A stretch of DNA of 64,000 nucleotides from Streptomyces venezuelae (lineage in GTDB: Bacteria > Actinomycetota > Actinomycetes > Streptomycetales > Streptomycetaceae). Shown here piece after piece: positions 53,802-62,560 of this stretch (positions are counted from its first letter, which is position 1; every line of letters begins with the position of its first letter). Below the pieces are notes generated by a model. It worked only from the letters and a program-made list of their open reading frames with translations. It was not told the origin of the DNA and did no database searches. The stretch spans positions 2,046,001-2,110,000 of the forward strand of contig NZ_CP029192.1 of assembly GCF_008642315.1 (NCBI RefSeq), read 5' to 3'. Made by a program: the position numbers and the translations under genes.

Positions 53802-54749
53802 GTGGAAGAAAACGACCTGACCATACGTCCCATCGGCGGACGCGAAGATCTGGACCTGTTCACCCGACTTCCCTACCTCCTCAACGAGGAACTGGCGGAC
53901 GACCTCGCCACCGGCCGCCGACGCCCTGAATGGATGTGGGTCGCCCTGCGCGGCGACCGCCTGCTGGCCAGAGCCGCCTGGTGGAGTCGGGCCGACGGCG
54001 AAACACCCCTCATCCTCGACGTCCTCGACATGGACGACAACGCCGCGGACTCCGATCGCACGGACATCGGGGTGCGGCTCCTGCGCACCGCGATGGCCGC
54101 CACGCTTCCCGACGGGTCGAATCCCCCCGAGTACAGCCGCTTCGTCCCGCCGGACTGGCGCGAGGACACGGTGACCAGACAAGCCGTCGAGGACCGGATG
54201 ACGGTGTTGGAGAGGACCGGCGCCCGGCTCTTCGTCGAACGACTGCGGCTGGAGTGGCGTCCGGAGTCACTTGCCCCCGTGCCCACCGGGGGACGCCTCG
54301 CGTTCCGGCCGGTCCACGGCGCCGAGGAACTCGTGGCCCTGATGGCCGTGGCCCTGGACGGCACCCTCGACGCGCACGGCCGTGCCGACCTGACCCGGAT
54401 GACCGCCCAGGAAGCGGCCGCCAAGCACTACGAGGACGAGTTCGCGCGCTACGCGAGCCCACGAGACTGGTGGCGGATCGCGACACTGCCCGGCGGGGAG
54501 CCGGTGGGGTTCGTCATCCCCGCGCACAACGGATACAACGCGATCATCGCCTACATCGCGGTCCTCCCCGCGCACCGCGGCAACGGCTACATCGACGACC
54601 TTCTCGCCGAGGGCACCCACGTCCTCGCCGCCCAGGACGTCCCGCGCATCCGCGCGTCCACGGACCTGGGCAACGCCCCGATGGCGAACGCCTTCCGACG
54701 CGCCGGATACGTCAATTTCGGGCGTGAGATCAATATGACCTGGCAGTGA
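53802..54749 (+). CDS. GNAT-family acetyltransferase
   Basis: A 315-residue protein with the N-terminal half a degenerate GNAT and the C-terminal half an intact one. The C-terminal acetyl-CoA site is IAYIAVLPAHRGNGYIDDLLAEG followed by ASTDLGNAPMANAFRRAGY. Two-domain layout resembles mycothiol-synthase-like and Eis-like proteins. Substrate unknown. GTG start. Confidence 0.8.
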   Translation: MEENDLTIRPIGGREDLDLFTRLPYLLNEELADDLATGRRRPEWMWVALRGDRLLARAAWWSRADGETPLILDVLDMDDNAADSDRTDIGVRLLRTAMAATLPDGSNPPEYSRFVPPDWREDTVTRQAVEDRMTVLERTGARLFVERLRLEWRPESLAPVPTGGRLAFRPVHGAEELVALMAVALDGTLDAHGRADLTRMTAQEAAAKHYEDEFARYASPRDWWRIATLPGGEPVGFVIPAHNGYNAIIAYIAVLPAHRGNGYIDDLLAEGTHVLAAQDVPRIRASTDLGNAPMANAFRRAGYVNFGREINMTWQ

Positions 54750-54755
54750 TGGCCG

Positions 54756-55548
54756 TCAGCTCGTGCCCGCGGTCCGAGCGGTGAGTGCCACCGTCGTGTA
54801 GCGCATCGGGAAGCTGCCGCCCAGCGTGTCGACGGCGGCGCCCACCGCCTCGACGACCTCGGACCGCGCCCGCGCCGGGAGGCGGGTGAGCGCGCCCTGG
54901 GTGGGGAGCTGGTCGAGCCAGGCGTCTCGGGTGTACGTCCACTGCCACTCGTAGGACCACCGCTCGGGGTCGTCGAAGGCGTTCGTCGCGCGGACGCCGT
55001 CGGCGGCCGTGTCGAGCAGCGGCTTCGGGCTCGGCTTCGAACGGACGTCGACCGGCGAGTCCGGCGCCACCCTGTGGAGCGCGTCGGCGAACGCGTCCGC
55101 CACGGCGGGCGGCGGCTCGTGCACGTTCCAGAACGCCACGAGGAGGCCGCCGGGGCGCAGGACCCGGGCCGCCTTCGCCGCCCCCGCGACCGGGTCGACC
55201 CAGTGCCAGGCCTGTCCGGCGACGACCGCGTCGAACGTACGGGCCGCCGGGTCCCAGTCCTCGAAGGTCCCGGCCTCGACGTCGGTGCCGAGCCGCCGCG
55301 CCAGGTCCGCCATCCGCGCGTCGGGCTCGACCCCCAGCACCTCGCACCGCCGCCCGCAGCTGCCGGGCGACGATGCCGGTGCCGCAGCCGACGTCGAGGA
55401 CGGCGGGGCCGGGGGCGGTGGTGGCGATGCGGCGGACGAGCGCGTCGGGGTAGCGGGGGCGGGCGCGGTCGTAGCGTTCGGCGTCCTCGCCGAAGGATTC
55501 GGCCATCCGACGGTGCCGGTGCGGCTCGCCCTCAGGGATAGTGGGCAT
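54756..55548 (-). pseudogene. Class I SAM-dependent methyltransferase, frameshifted
   Basis: The N-terminal part starts at ATG 55548 and reads AESFGEDAERYDRARPRYPDAL, then SAM motif I VLDVGCGTGIVARQLRAA. In that frame the sequence then becomes nonsense. The rest continues in another frame from CEVLGVEPDARMADLARRLG through DAVVAGQAWHWVDP and VLRPGGLLVAFWN to a stop at 54756. Together they make a complete methyltransferase of about 263 residues, so one base was gained or two were lost near 55345-55353. It may be a true pseudogene or a sequencing error. The divergent TetR gene is its probable regulator. Confidence 0.8.
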
Positions 55549-55577
55549 GTGCCCACTCTGAGTGGGCACATGCCCAC
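55541..55577. promoter_or_regulatory. Double operator between methyltransferase and TetR genes
   Basis: GTGGGCATGTGCCCAC (55541-55556) and GTGGGCACATGCCCAC (55562-55577), each with 7-base perfect arms, are themselves mirror copies with centres 21 bases apart (two helical turns). The first contains the methyltransferase start codon. Confidence 0.85.
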
Positions 55578-55606
55578 TCGTCAACGGGGCGGGACGAAGT
55601 GGGAGC

Positions 55607-56233
55607 ATGAGCGGCCGAGAGAAGGGTGGGCTTCAAGTGCCTACAGGGGTGGCCATCCGCGATGTCCGCGAGCAACTGTTCGCCGCCGCGGAACGTGTCC
55701 TGCTCAGGGACGGGCCGAACGCGCTGACCAGCCGGGCGGTCACCACGGAGGCGGGCTGCGCCAAGGGGGTCCTGCACCGGCACTTCGACGACTTCGACGC
55801 GTTCCTCGCCGAGCTGGTGCGCGACCGGATCGGCGAGGTGGAGGGGCGGGGCGCCGCGCTGTCCGGGGCCGCGGGGACCGGCACGGTCGCCGGGAACGTC
55901 GCCGCCGCGCTGACGGACCTGTTCGGGCCGCTCGCGCTGGGCGTCCTCGGCCTGGTCGCCTCGCGCGACGCGCTGCGGGCGCGGCTGCGCCGCACCACGC
56001 CGGTCGGCATTCCGCTCCTGACGGAGGCCGGGGCGGTGCTCGCCGCCTACCTCGCGGCGGAGCGCGACCTCGGCCGGCTCGTCGCGGAGTGCGACCCCGA
56101 CGCGCTCGCCTTCACCGTCGTCGGGAGCGGGCACCTGCTGTTCGCCGGGCGTGACGGCGGCGCTCCACCGGCCGCGGAGGTCCGCCGGGTCGTCGGCACG
56201 GTGCTCGCCGGGGCGACGCCTCAGACCGGCTGA
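55607..56233 (+). CDS. TetR-family regulator
   Basis: A 208-residue repressor with an N-terminal helix-turn-helix (LTSRAVTTEAGCAKGVLHRHFDDFDAFLAE) and an all-alpha ligand domain. The ATG at 55607 lies just past the operators; GTG 55637 is an alternative. It is divergent from the broken methyltransferase, and the double operator implies joint control. Its end overlaps the convergent LacI gene by 13 bases. Ligand unknown. Confidence 0.87.
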   Translation: MSGREKGGLQVPTGVAIRDVREQLFAAAERVLLRDGPNALTSRAVTTEAGCAKGVLHRHFDDFDAFLAELVRDRIGEVEGRGAALSGAAGTGTVAGNVAAALTDLFGPLALGVLGLVASRDALRARLRRTTPVGIPLLTEAGAVLAAYLAAERDLGRLVAECDPDALAFTVVGSGHLLFAGRDGGAPPAAEVRRVVGTVLAGATPQTG

Positions 56234-57231
56234 GTGGGGCGCGGGTTCGACGACGCCCGCACGATCAGGCCGGCCGGGACCGACACCGGGCCCGAAGGCG
56301 CCGTCCCGTCGTCCTCGATCAGGGCGACGAGGACCGCCACGGCGGCGCGGGCCATCTGTTCCGGGGAAAGGGTCACCGTCGTCACGGGCGGGGTCGTCCG
56401 CGCGTAGGCGGGGTCCTCGCTCGCGCAGACCACGCGCAGGTCGTCGGGGACGCGCAGGCCGTGGCGGGCCGCCGCGGCGAGGAGTTGGCGGCCTCCGGGG
56501 TCGTACGCGGCGTGGACGGCGTCGACCCGGTTCTCGGCATCCCTCAGCAGCACGTCGAACGCGTGGCCTTCGTCGTCGGCCGGGTCGAACGGGACGACGA
56601 GAGGGGGCGTGGCACGGTCCGCGCACCAGCGTTCGTACGCCGCCGTCACCGCGTGCGCGTAGTGCTCGTCGCCGCTGCCTGACTGCAGGGCGACGCGGCG
56701 GGCGCCGGACGCCACGAGGTGGTCGAGCACCTCGCGGACGGCCGACTCGTGGTCGTTGTCGACCCAGTGGTCGCCGGGGCGCGGGTCGCCGGGCACGCCG
56801 TCGAAGACCAGCGGGATGCCGCGGGCGCGCAGGGCACGGACCATCGGGTCGCCGCGCGGGCTGTCCATGATCAGCATGCCGTCGACGGCGAGGCTGTGCC
56901 AGGAGTCGTCGGCGGCGCGGTCGGCGGGGAGGGTGACGAGGGCGTAGCCGCGGGCGTGGGCGGCGGAGGTGGCCGCGGTGACGGCGCGCGAGAAGTAGGC
57001 GATGTCCGTGTAGTTCCAGGCGGCGGGGAACGTGGTGACGGCGATGCCGAGCGTGCGGGTACGGGGCGGGCCCGGCGTGCCGTAGCCGAGGCGGGTCGCC
57101 GTCTCGCGGACCCGGCGGCGGGTGGCCTCACCGACCCTTCCGGTGCCGTTGAGGGCGTGCGAGACCGTCGCCGTCGAGACCTCCGCGGCGCGGGCTATGT
57201 CGGCGAGAGTCGGCCCTGGCACGCGGCACAT
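56221..57231 (-). CDS. LacI-family regulator
   Basis: A 336-residue regulator. The helix-turn-helix and hinge are LADIARAAEVSTATVSHALNG with RVRETATRLGY, then a Peripla_BP_3 ligand domain (GMLIMDSPRG, LVFDGVPGD, WVDNDHESAVREVLDHL). It stands divergent to the amidohydrolase and may control it. A shorter GTG start four codons in is possible. Confidence 0.88.
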   Translation of the reverse strand: MCRVPGPTLADIARAAEVSTATVSHALNGTGRVGEATRRRVRETATRLGYGTPGPPRTRTLGIAVTTFPAAWNYTDIAYFSRAVTAATSAAHARGYALVTLPADRAADDSWHSLAVDGMLIMDSPRGDPMVRALRARGIPLVFDGVPGDPRPGDHWVDNDHESAVREVLDHLVASGARRVALQSGSGDEHYAHAVTAAYERWCADRATPPLVVPFDPADDEGHAFDVLLRDAENRVDAVHAAYDPGGRQLLAAAARHGLRVPDDLRVVCASEDPAYARTTPPVTTVTLSPEQMARAAVAVLVALIEDDGTAPSGPVSVPAGLIVRASSNPRPTQPV

Positions 57232-57332
57232 CGTACGGAATCCGTCGTCCGGGGCGGGTTCTGGTTAACGGATTACTCGTCAAGGGTTCCCTCCACCTTC
57301 CCTGCCGGTCCCGTCACCTTTGGAGTGTGGTC

Positions 57333-59276
57333 GTGCCCCAGTCGTCCGAAGCCTCCGCCCAGCCCTCCCCCCTCTCGCGGCGCGGTCTCCTCGCCGCCGC
57401 GGGGGCCGCCGGAGCCGTGGGGGCGGCGAGCCTCGTCACCGCGGCGGGCCCCGCCGCCGCGGCCTCCTCCCCCGCCGGCCCGGCATCCCGTCGCCGCTCC
57501 GCCGCCCTCGTCGTGCACAACGCCCGCGTCTTCACCGGCACTTCCGCCCACCCCACCCGGCACGAGGCCGTGGCCGTGGCCGTCGGGCGGGACGGGCGCA
57601 TCCTCGCCGTCGGTCCCGACGCCGTCGTCAAGCGCCACGTCGGGCGGGACACCGATGTCGTGGACGCGGCCGGCGGCACCGTCATGAGCGGCATCCACGA
57701 CGGGCACGCCCACCCGATGGACGCCGCGAGCCGGTCGCTGCGGCCCTCGCTCGCGGGCGCCGAGCAGACCGTCGAGGAGCTGCGGAAGACGCTGACGGGG
57801 TTCCTCAAGGACTCGGCGGAGCAGGAGCCCGACGGGTGGCTCGTCGTGGAGGACTGGAACCCGGTCGGGCTGCTGCCGCACGGCACCGCCCCGCACCACA
57901 CGATGCTCGACGCCCTGCCGACCCGCCGCCCGATCGCCCTGCGCGGCGGCGACGGCCACAACCTGTGGGCCAATCAGCGGGCCCTGGACATCGCGAAGAT
58001 CACCGCGTCCACGCCCGACCCGGTCGGCGGCAAGATCGTGAAGGGGCCGGACGGCAAGCCGACCGGGGTGCTCAAGGACGACGCCCAGCCGCTCGTCTCC
58101 CGGCACATCCCCGAGCCCGACGAGACTCGATTGGCGGATGCCGCCGCGAAAATCCTCGCCGAGGCGGCCGCGTCCGGGGTCACCACGTTCATGGAGGCCG
58201 TCGTGGGGCGCGACGAGCTGAAGCTGTATCAGCGGCTCGCCGAGTCGGACCGGCTGCTCCAGCGCATCGTGCCCGCCCTGCGCGTCGACACCGACATGAC
58301 GAAGGATCCGGCCGCGGCACTCGCGTACGCGAACAAGCTGCGGGCCGACTTCCGGGACGTACGCGGACTGCGCTTCGGGACCGTCAAGGTGTTCCTCGAC
58401 GGCGTCATCGAGTACCCGGCGCAGACCGCCGCGCTCCTTCAGCCGTACCTCGACAAGGACGGCAGGCCCACCGACCACCGCGGCGACCTGTACGTGTCGG
58501 CGGCCGACTACGGACGGCTCAGCGCCGCCTTCAACGCCGAGGGCTGGCAGATGCACGCGCACGCCATCGGCGACCGCGCCGTGCGCACGTCCCTCGACGG
58601 GTACGCGTACGCCCTGCGGAAGACCGGCCGCCGTGATCTCCGCAACACCACGGCCCACCTCCAACTGGTCGACCCCGCCGATCTGCCGCGGTTCGCCGCG
58701 CTCGGCGTCGTCGCCTGCATGCAGCTCCAGTGGGCCGCCCGCAACACCTGGACGATGGACGCCCTGCTGCCCTACATCGGCGCCCGCCGCCACCGTTGGC
58801 AGTACCCGGCGCGCAGCCTGAGGGACCGGCGCGCGGCGCTCGCGGGTGGCTCGGACTGGCCGGTCGACCCCCTGCAGGTCTGGAACCAGATCCGCACCGC
58901 GATCGACCGCGAGGGCATGGAGGGCGAGGGCGACCTGTACCGCGCGGAGGAAGGCCTCAGCCGTACGTCGTCCCTGCTCATGCACACCATGGGCACCGCG
59001 CGTCAACTCCGCTCGGACCGCCTCACCGGCACCGTGGAGAGGGGAAAAGCAGCCGATCTGGTGCTGCTCGACCGCGATGTGACGCGGTGTCCGGTGGCCG
59101 ATATCAGTTCGTCCGAGGTGCGCCTGACGCTCGTCGGAGGCACAGTGGTGCACGACGCACAGTCGTCGGCAGGACGCGCGGCCGCCGCCCGAGTGACGCG
59201 GGCGGCGGCGGGGCCCCGGCCCACGGCGTACGCGTCGGTGCACGGCGGCCGGCACGCCTCGTGCGGCTGCGGCTGA
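57333..59276 (+). CDS. Exported amidohydrolase family 3 (YtcJ-like) protein
   Basis: A 647-residue metal-dependent hydrolase with a twin-arginine leader (SRRGLLAAAGAAGAVGAAS). The TIM-barrel shows the HxH metal pair GIHDGHAHPMD, the strand GTVKVFLDGVIE, HAIGDRAV and the last acidic GGSDWPVDP. N-acyl amino acid or imide amide bonds are typical substrates. The GTG at 57333 is preferred over GTG 57327 because GGAG lies seven bases upstream. The final 50 residues are Ala/Gly-rich and end CGCG. Confidence 0.85.
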   Translation: MPQSSEASAQPSPLSRRGLLAAAGAAGAVGAASLVTAAGPAAAASSPAGPASRRRSAALVVHNARVFTGTSAHPTRHEAVAVAVGRDGRILAVGPDAVVKRHVGRDTDVVDAAGGTVMSGIHDGHAHPMDAASRSLRPSLAGAEQTVEELRKTLTGFLKDSAEQEPDGWLVVEDWNPVGLLPHGTAPHHTMLDALPTRRPIALRGGDGHNLWANQRALDIAKITASTPDPVGGKIVKGPDGKPTGVLKDDAQPLVSRHIPEPDETRLADAAAKILAEAAASGVTTFMEAVVGRDELKLYQRLAESDRLLQRIVPALRVDTDMTKDPAAALAYANKLRADFRDVRGLRFGTVKVFLDGVIEYPAQTAALLQPYLDKDGRPTDHRGDLYVSAADYGRLSAAFNAEGWQMHAHAIGDRAVRTSLDGYAYALRKTGRRDLRNTTAHLQLVDPADLPRFAALGVVACMQLQWAARNTWTMDALLPYIGARRHRWQYPARSLRDRRAALAGGSDWPVDPLQVWNQIRTAIDREGMEGEGDLYRAEEGLSRTSSLLMHTMGTARQLRSDRLTGTVERGKAADLVLLDRDVTRCPVADISSSEVRLTLVGGTVVHDAQSSAGRAAAARVTRAAAGPRPTAYASVHGGRHASCGCG

Positions 59277-59351
59277 GCCGCACGCCCCCGCGCACCGGAA
59301 AAGGCCCCTCTTACGGCCGATCCTCGGATGGCCTACCCCAACGCGTACGCC

Positions 59352-59368
59352 ATCTCATATCTGAGATA
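59352..59368 (+). promoter_or_regulatory. TATCTGAGATA palindrome upstream of HTH-murA
   Basis: ATCTCA-TATC-TGAGAT (59352-59367) overlaps the 11-base dyad TATCTGAGATA (59358-59368), ending 11 bases before the ATG. The encoded protein has its own XRE helix-turn-helix, so autoregulation is plausible. Confidence 0.55.
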
Positions 59369-59379
59369 ACGTACGACAC

Positions 59380-60909
59380 ATGGCAGACGACTACCTCGTA
59401 CGCATCGGCAAGCTCATCCGCGACGCCCGGCAGCACCGGGGCTGGACGCAGACGCAGCTCGCCGAGGCGCTCTCCACCAGCCAGAGCGCCGTGAACCGCA
59501 TCGAGCGCGGCAACCAGAACATCAGCCTTGAGATGATCGCCCGGATCGGCGAGGCTCTCGACAGTGAAATCGTCTCGCTCGGGTACGCGGGCCCCATGCA
59601 TCTGCGAGTTGTCGGCGGCCGTCGGCTCTCCGGCGCCATCGACGTCAAGACGAGCAAGAACGCGTGCGTGGCGCTGCTCTGTGCGTCCCTCCTGAACAAG
59701 GGTCGCACGGTGCTGCGCCGTGTGGCCCGCATCGAGGAGGTCTACCGCCTCCTGGAGGTCCTCAACTCCATCGGGGTGCGCACCCGTTGGATCAACGACG
59801 GCGTCGACCTGGAGATCGTGCCGCCCGCCAAGCTGGACATGGACGCCATCGACGCGGAAGCGGCCCGCCGCACCCGCTCGATCATCATGTTCCTCGGCCC
59901 GCTGCTTCACCGCATGGACCACTTCAAGCTGCCCTACGCGGGCGGCTGCGACCTGGGCACCCGCACGATCGAGCCACACATGATCGCGCTGCGCAGGTTC
60001 GGCCTGGACATCGCGGCGACCGAGGGGCTGTACCACGCGACGGTCGCCCGCGACGTCTCCCCCGACCGTCCCATCGTCCTCACCGAGCGCGGGGACACGG
60101 TCACCGAGAACGCGCTGCTCGCCGCGGCCCGCGGCGCCGGCACGACCGTCATCCGCAACGCCTCCTCGAACTACATGGTCCAGGACCTGTGCTTCTTCCT
60201 GGAGGCGCTCGGCGTCAAGGTGGAGGGCATCGGCACGACCACCCTGACCGTGCACGGCGTCCCCACCATCGACGTCGACGTCGACTACTCCCCCTCCGAG
60301 GACCCGGTCGAGGCGATGAGCCTGCTGGCCGCCGCGGTCGTCACGGAGTCGGAGCTGACGGTGCGCCGGGTGCCGATCGAGTTCCTGGAGATCGAGCTCG
60401 CGGTCCTCGAGGAGATGGGCCTCGACCACGACCGCAGCGCGGAGTACCCGGCCGACAACGGCCGCACGCGCCTGATCGACCTCACGGTCCGGCCCTCCAA
60501 GCTGGAGGCGCCGATCGACAAGATCCACCCGATGCCGTTCCCCGGCCTGAACATCGACAACGTCCCCTTCTTCGCGGCCATCGCGGCGGCAGCGCAGGGC
60601 AAGACGCTGATCCACGACTGGGTCTACGACAACCGCGCGATCTACCTCACCGACCTCAACCGCCTCGGCGGCCGTCTGCAACTCCTGGACCCGCACCGTG
60701 TCCTGGTCGAGGGCCCGACCCGCTGGCGCGCGGCGGAGATGATGTGCCCGCCGGCCCTGCGCCCCGCCGTCGTCGTGCTCCTCGCGATGATGGCGGCCGA
60801 GGGCACGTCCGTGCTGCGCAACGTCTACGTCATCAACCGCGGTTACGAGGACCTGGCGGAGCGCCTGAACTCGGTGGGCGCGCAGATCGAGACGTTCCGG
60901 GACATCTGA
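59380..60909 (+). CDS. XRE-HTH fused to UDP-GlcNAc 1-carboxyvinyltransferase (MurA-like)
   Basis: A 509-residue fusion. Residues 1-65 are an XRE helix-turn-helix (GWTQTQLAEALSTSQSAVNRIERG). Residues 72-509 are an EPSP-synthase-fold MurA, which transfers enolpyruvate to UDP-GlcNAc in peptidoglycan synthesis. Catalytic positions are kept: K93-N94 (TSKNA) and the PEP/fosfomycin-binding C190 in YAGGCDLGTRTIEPH. In Streptomyces this second murA lies next to acnA (SCO5998-like). The fusion suggests an enzyme that also reads DNA, perhaps linking precursor levels to transcription. Confidence 0.9.
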   Translation: MADDYLVRIGKLIRDARQHRGWTQTQLAEALSTSQSAVNRIERGNQNISLEMIARIGEALDSEIVSLGYAGPMHLRVVGGRRLSGAIDVKTSKNACVALLCASLLNKGRTVLRRVARIEEVYRLLEVLNSIGVRTRWINDGVDLEIVPPAKLDMDAIDAEAARRTRSIIMFLGPLLHRMDHFKLPYAGGCDLGTRTIEPHMIALRRFGLDIAATEGLYHATVARDVSPDRPIVLTERGDTVTENALLAAARGAGTTVIRNASSNYMVQDLCFFLEALGVKVEGIGTTTLTVHGVPTIDVDVDYSPSEDPVEAMSLLAAAVVTESELTVRRVPIEFLEIELAVLEEMGLDHDRSAEYPADNGRTRLIDLTVRPSKLEAPIDKIHPMPFPGLNIDNVPFFAAIAAAAQGKTLIHDWVYDNRAIYLTDLNRLGGRLQLLDPHRVLVEGPTRWRAAEMMCPPALRPAVVVLLAMMAAEGTSVLRNVYVINRGYEDLAERLNSVGAQIETFRDI

Positions 60910-60922
60910 GTCCGGTTCGCCC

Positions 60923-60948
60923 GGGGCCCGCACCACGGTGCGGGCCCC
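60923..60948. terminator. Bidirectional terminator
   Basis: Perfect 12-bp stem GGGGCCCGCACC / GGTGCGGGCCCC with a 2-base loop, between the convergent murA-like and lipoprotein genes. Confidence 0.85.
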
Positions 60949-60972
60949 TGTGCTTCATCGCCGCTTACGCGG

Positions 60973-61719
60973 TCACTGCCCGGACGCCGCGAGTTCCTTC
61001 AGGTCGACGGTCTCGCCCTTGGCCGGGGTCTCCGGCTTCACCGGCTTGTCGTAGTCGCCGAACGTCGCGTCGTTGGGGGCGTCGCCGCCCTTCGTGGAGA
61101 CGCGGAGGATGTACGGCTTGCCCTCCGTGGCGACGTACATCGTGTTCGTCTCGCCGCCGGAGCCCTTCTTCGTCAGGGCGATGGCGTCCTTGCCGTCGAC
61201 GGACGTCGTCTCGCCCTTCTTCATGCCCTTGCGCTCGGACTTGTTCTCGTCCATCGACGCGACCAGGCCCTGCTTGTCGCACATGCCGGCGGTCGAGGCG
61301 TCGTCGGCGGGCATCTTGACCCACTTGTCGGCGACCTTGGAGATGACCTTCTCCGAGCCGGGCTTGTTCTTCAGCGAGGCCTTCCAGTACTGCTCGTTGC
61401 CCCGCATGTACAAGGTGCCGTTCGTGTGCCGCACCTCGGCCTTCGCGCCGCCCGTGCCGATCGTCCCCTCGCAGTTCTTCTCCTGGTCGACCGCGATGTC
61501 GAGGCTCACCGGCTTGCCGTCCTGCCGCATGTCGCCCTTGATGCGCATGGAGTCGGCACCCTTGGTGGCCGCCACCGCCTTGGAAGCGATCTGGTCGGCG
61601 CTGTCCTTGGCGAACGGCTTGTCGGACCCGCCGCCGTCGTCGCTGTCGCCACAGCTCGACAGCAGCGCAGCCGCGAGCACCGTGACCCCGATAACACCCG
61701 AAACCCTTCGCGTACGCAC
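60973..61719 (-). CDS. LppX/LprG-like lipoprotein
   Basis: A 248-residue lipoprotein. Leader VRTRRVSGVIG to lipobox LLSSC, an acidic Gly/Ser linker, then an anti-parallel beta-rich domain (DSMRIKGDMRQDGKPVSLDI, TLYMRGNEQYWKAS, KWVKMPADD) that resembles the LppX_LprAFG lipid-carrier fold of actinobacteria. The GTG at 61719 is chosen because GGAGGGG lies seven bases upstream; the longer frame starts in untranslatable leader. Confidence 0.75.
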   Translation of the reverse strand: MRTRRVSGVIGVTVLAAALLSSCGDSDDGGGSDKPFAKDSADQIASKAVAATKGADSMRIKGDMRQDGKPVSLDIAVDQEKNCEGTIGTGGAKAEVRHTNGTLYMRGNEQYWKASLKNKPGSEKVISKVADKWVKMPADDASTAGMCDKQGLVASMDENKSERKGMKKGETTSVDGKDAIALTKKGSGGETNTMYVATEGKPYILRVSTKGGDAPNDATFGDYDKPVKPETPAKGETVDLKELAASGQ

Positions 61720-61937
61720 GTGGTAACCCCTCCTGCGGAACTCTCGGACGTTCCGTTTCGCACGACCCCGGTGGCCGCGGTCGTCGCCGGGTACCCCGTG
61801 ATCCGCACGTTGCACCCGGTAGCAGGCATTCCGCCTTTCAGGAAAAGGACCGGTGCATGACACCGGAAACCGGGGGTAACAGGGGCATCAGATCCCCCCA
61901 CCAGTGCCCCCACCGACATCTGTGCAGGAGTACGTTC

Positions 61938-62237
61938 ATGTTGCAGGCACACCCCTCCGTCCTCGCCGACCTCGTCGAACGTTACGAATCCCTCCACGCG
62001 AAGACCGACAGCGCGGCGGTCGACCCCGCGCTGCGTCGACAGCTCGACGACGTCACGTACACCCTGTGCGTCATCACCGGCACCCGCTCCCTCGAGCAGG
62101 CACTCGCCGCGGCCCGCCGACGTGCCAGAAAGGTCCGGGACGTGCGCGCTCAGGCCAGCACCGCGGTTCCGTCCAGCTCCACCAAGGCCTCCTCGTCCCA
62201 CAGCCTGACGACGCCCACCACCGCCATCGCCGGATAG
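61938..62237 (+). CDS. DUF5133 protein
   Basis: A 99-residue protein beginning MLQAHPSVLADLVERYESL, with DDVTYTLCVITGTRSLEQALAAARRRA. This is the DUF5133 pattern, an abundant small Streptomyces family of unknown function often tied to regulation. The ATG has CAGGAG upstream. The last 30 residues are Ser/Thr-rich and overlap the convergent RidA gene by 88 bases; family members usually end earlier, so the tail may be a lost-stop extension. Confidence 0.8.
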   Translation: MLQAHPSVLADLVERYESLHAKTDSAAVDPALRRQLDDVTYTLCVITGTRSLEQALAAARRRARKVRDVRAQASTAVPSSSTKASSSHSLTTPTTAIAG

Positions 62238-62560
62238 TCGCGGCCCGCCAACCGCTTCCAGATCCGGCCCAGTTCGCCGGCGCGGGCCCGGTAGTCGGCG
62301 ACGTCCGTGGCGTAGACCGTGACGCGCGCGAGATCGGCCGGGGTGCCGCCCGCGTGGCGCAGGGCGGTCAGGAGGTTGGTGAGGGCCCGCTCGAACTGCT
62401 CGGGCAGGGTCGACCCGGTGACCTTGCCCTCGCTGTCCAGCGCGGTCTGTCCGGCGAGGAAGACCAGACGGGAGCCCGTCGCGGTGACGGCGTGCGAGAA
62501 GCCCGTGGGCGGCGAGAGTTCGGCGGGGTTGACGCGGTGCAGGTGGTCGCTGTCGCTCAT
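62150..62560 (-). CDS. RidA-family protein
   Basis: A 136-residue YjgF/YER057c/UK114-type protein. These trimers hydrolyse reactive enamine/imine intermediates or act in aromatic breakdown. Visible motifs are VFLAGQTALDSEGKV, FERALTNLLTALRHAGG and the strand RVTVYATDVADY. The usual catalytic arginine region near the C-terminus reads YPAMAVVGVVRLWDEEALVELDG, so Arg is kept. Its ATG overlaps the acyl-CoA dehydrogenase stop, one operon. Confidence 0.87.
   Translation of the reverse strand: MSDSDHLHRVNPAELSPPTGFSHAVTATGSRLVFLAGQTALDSEGKVTGSTLPEQFERALTNLLTALRHAGGTPADLARVTVYATDVADYRARAGELGRIWKRLAGRDYPAMAVVGVVRLWDEEALVELDGTAVLA

Noticed and set aside
57240..57332. GTTAAC-centred sequence as LacI operator for the amidohydrolase
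   Set aside because: Only a 6-8 base core is symmetric; too weak to report.
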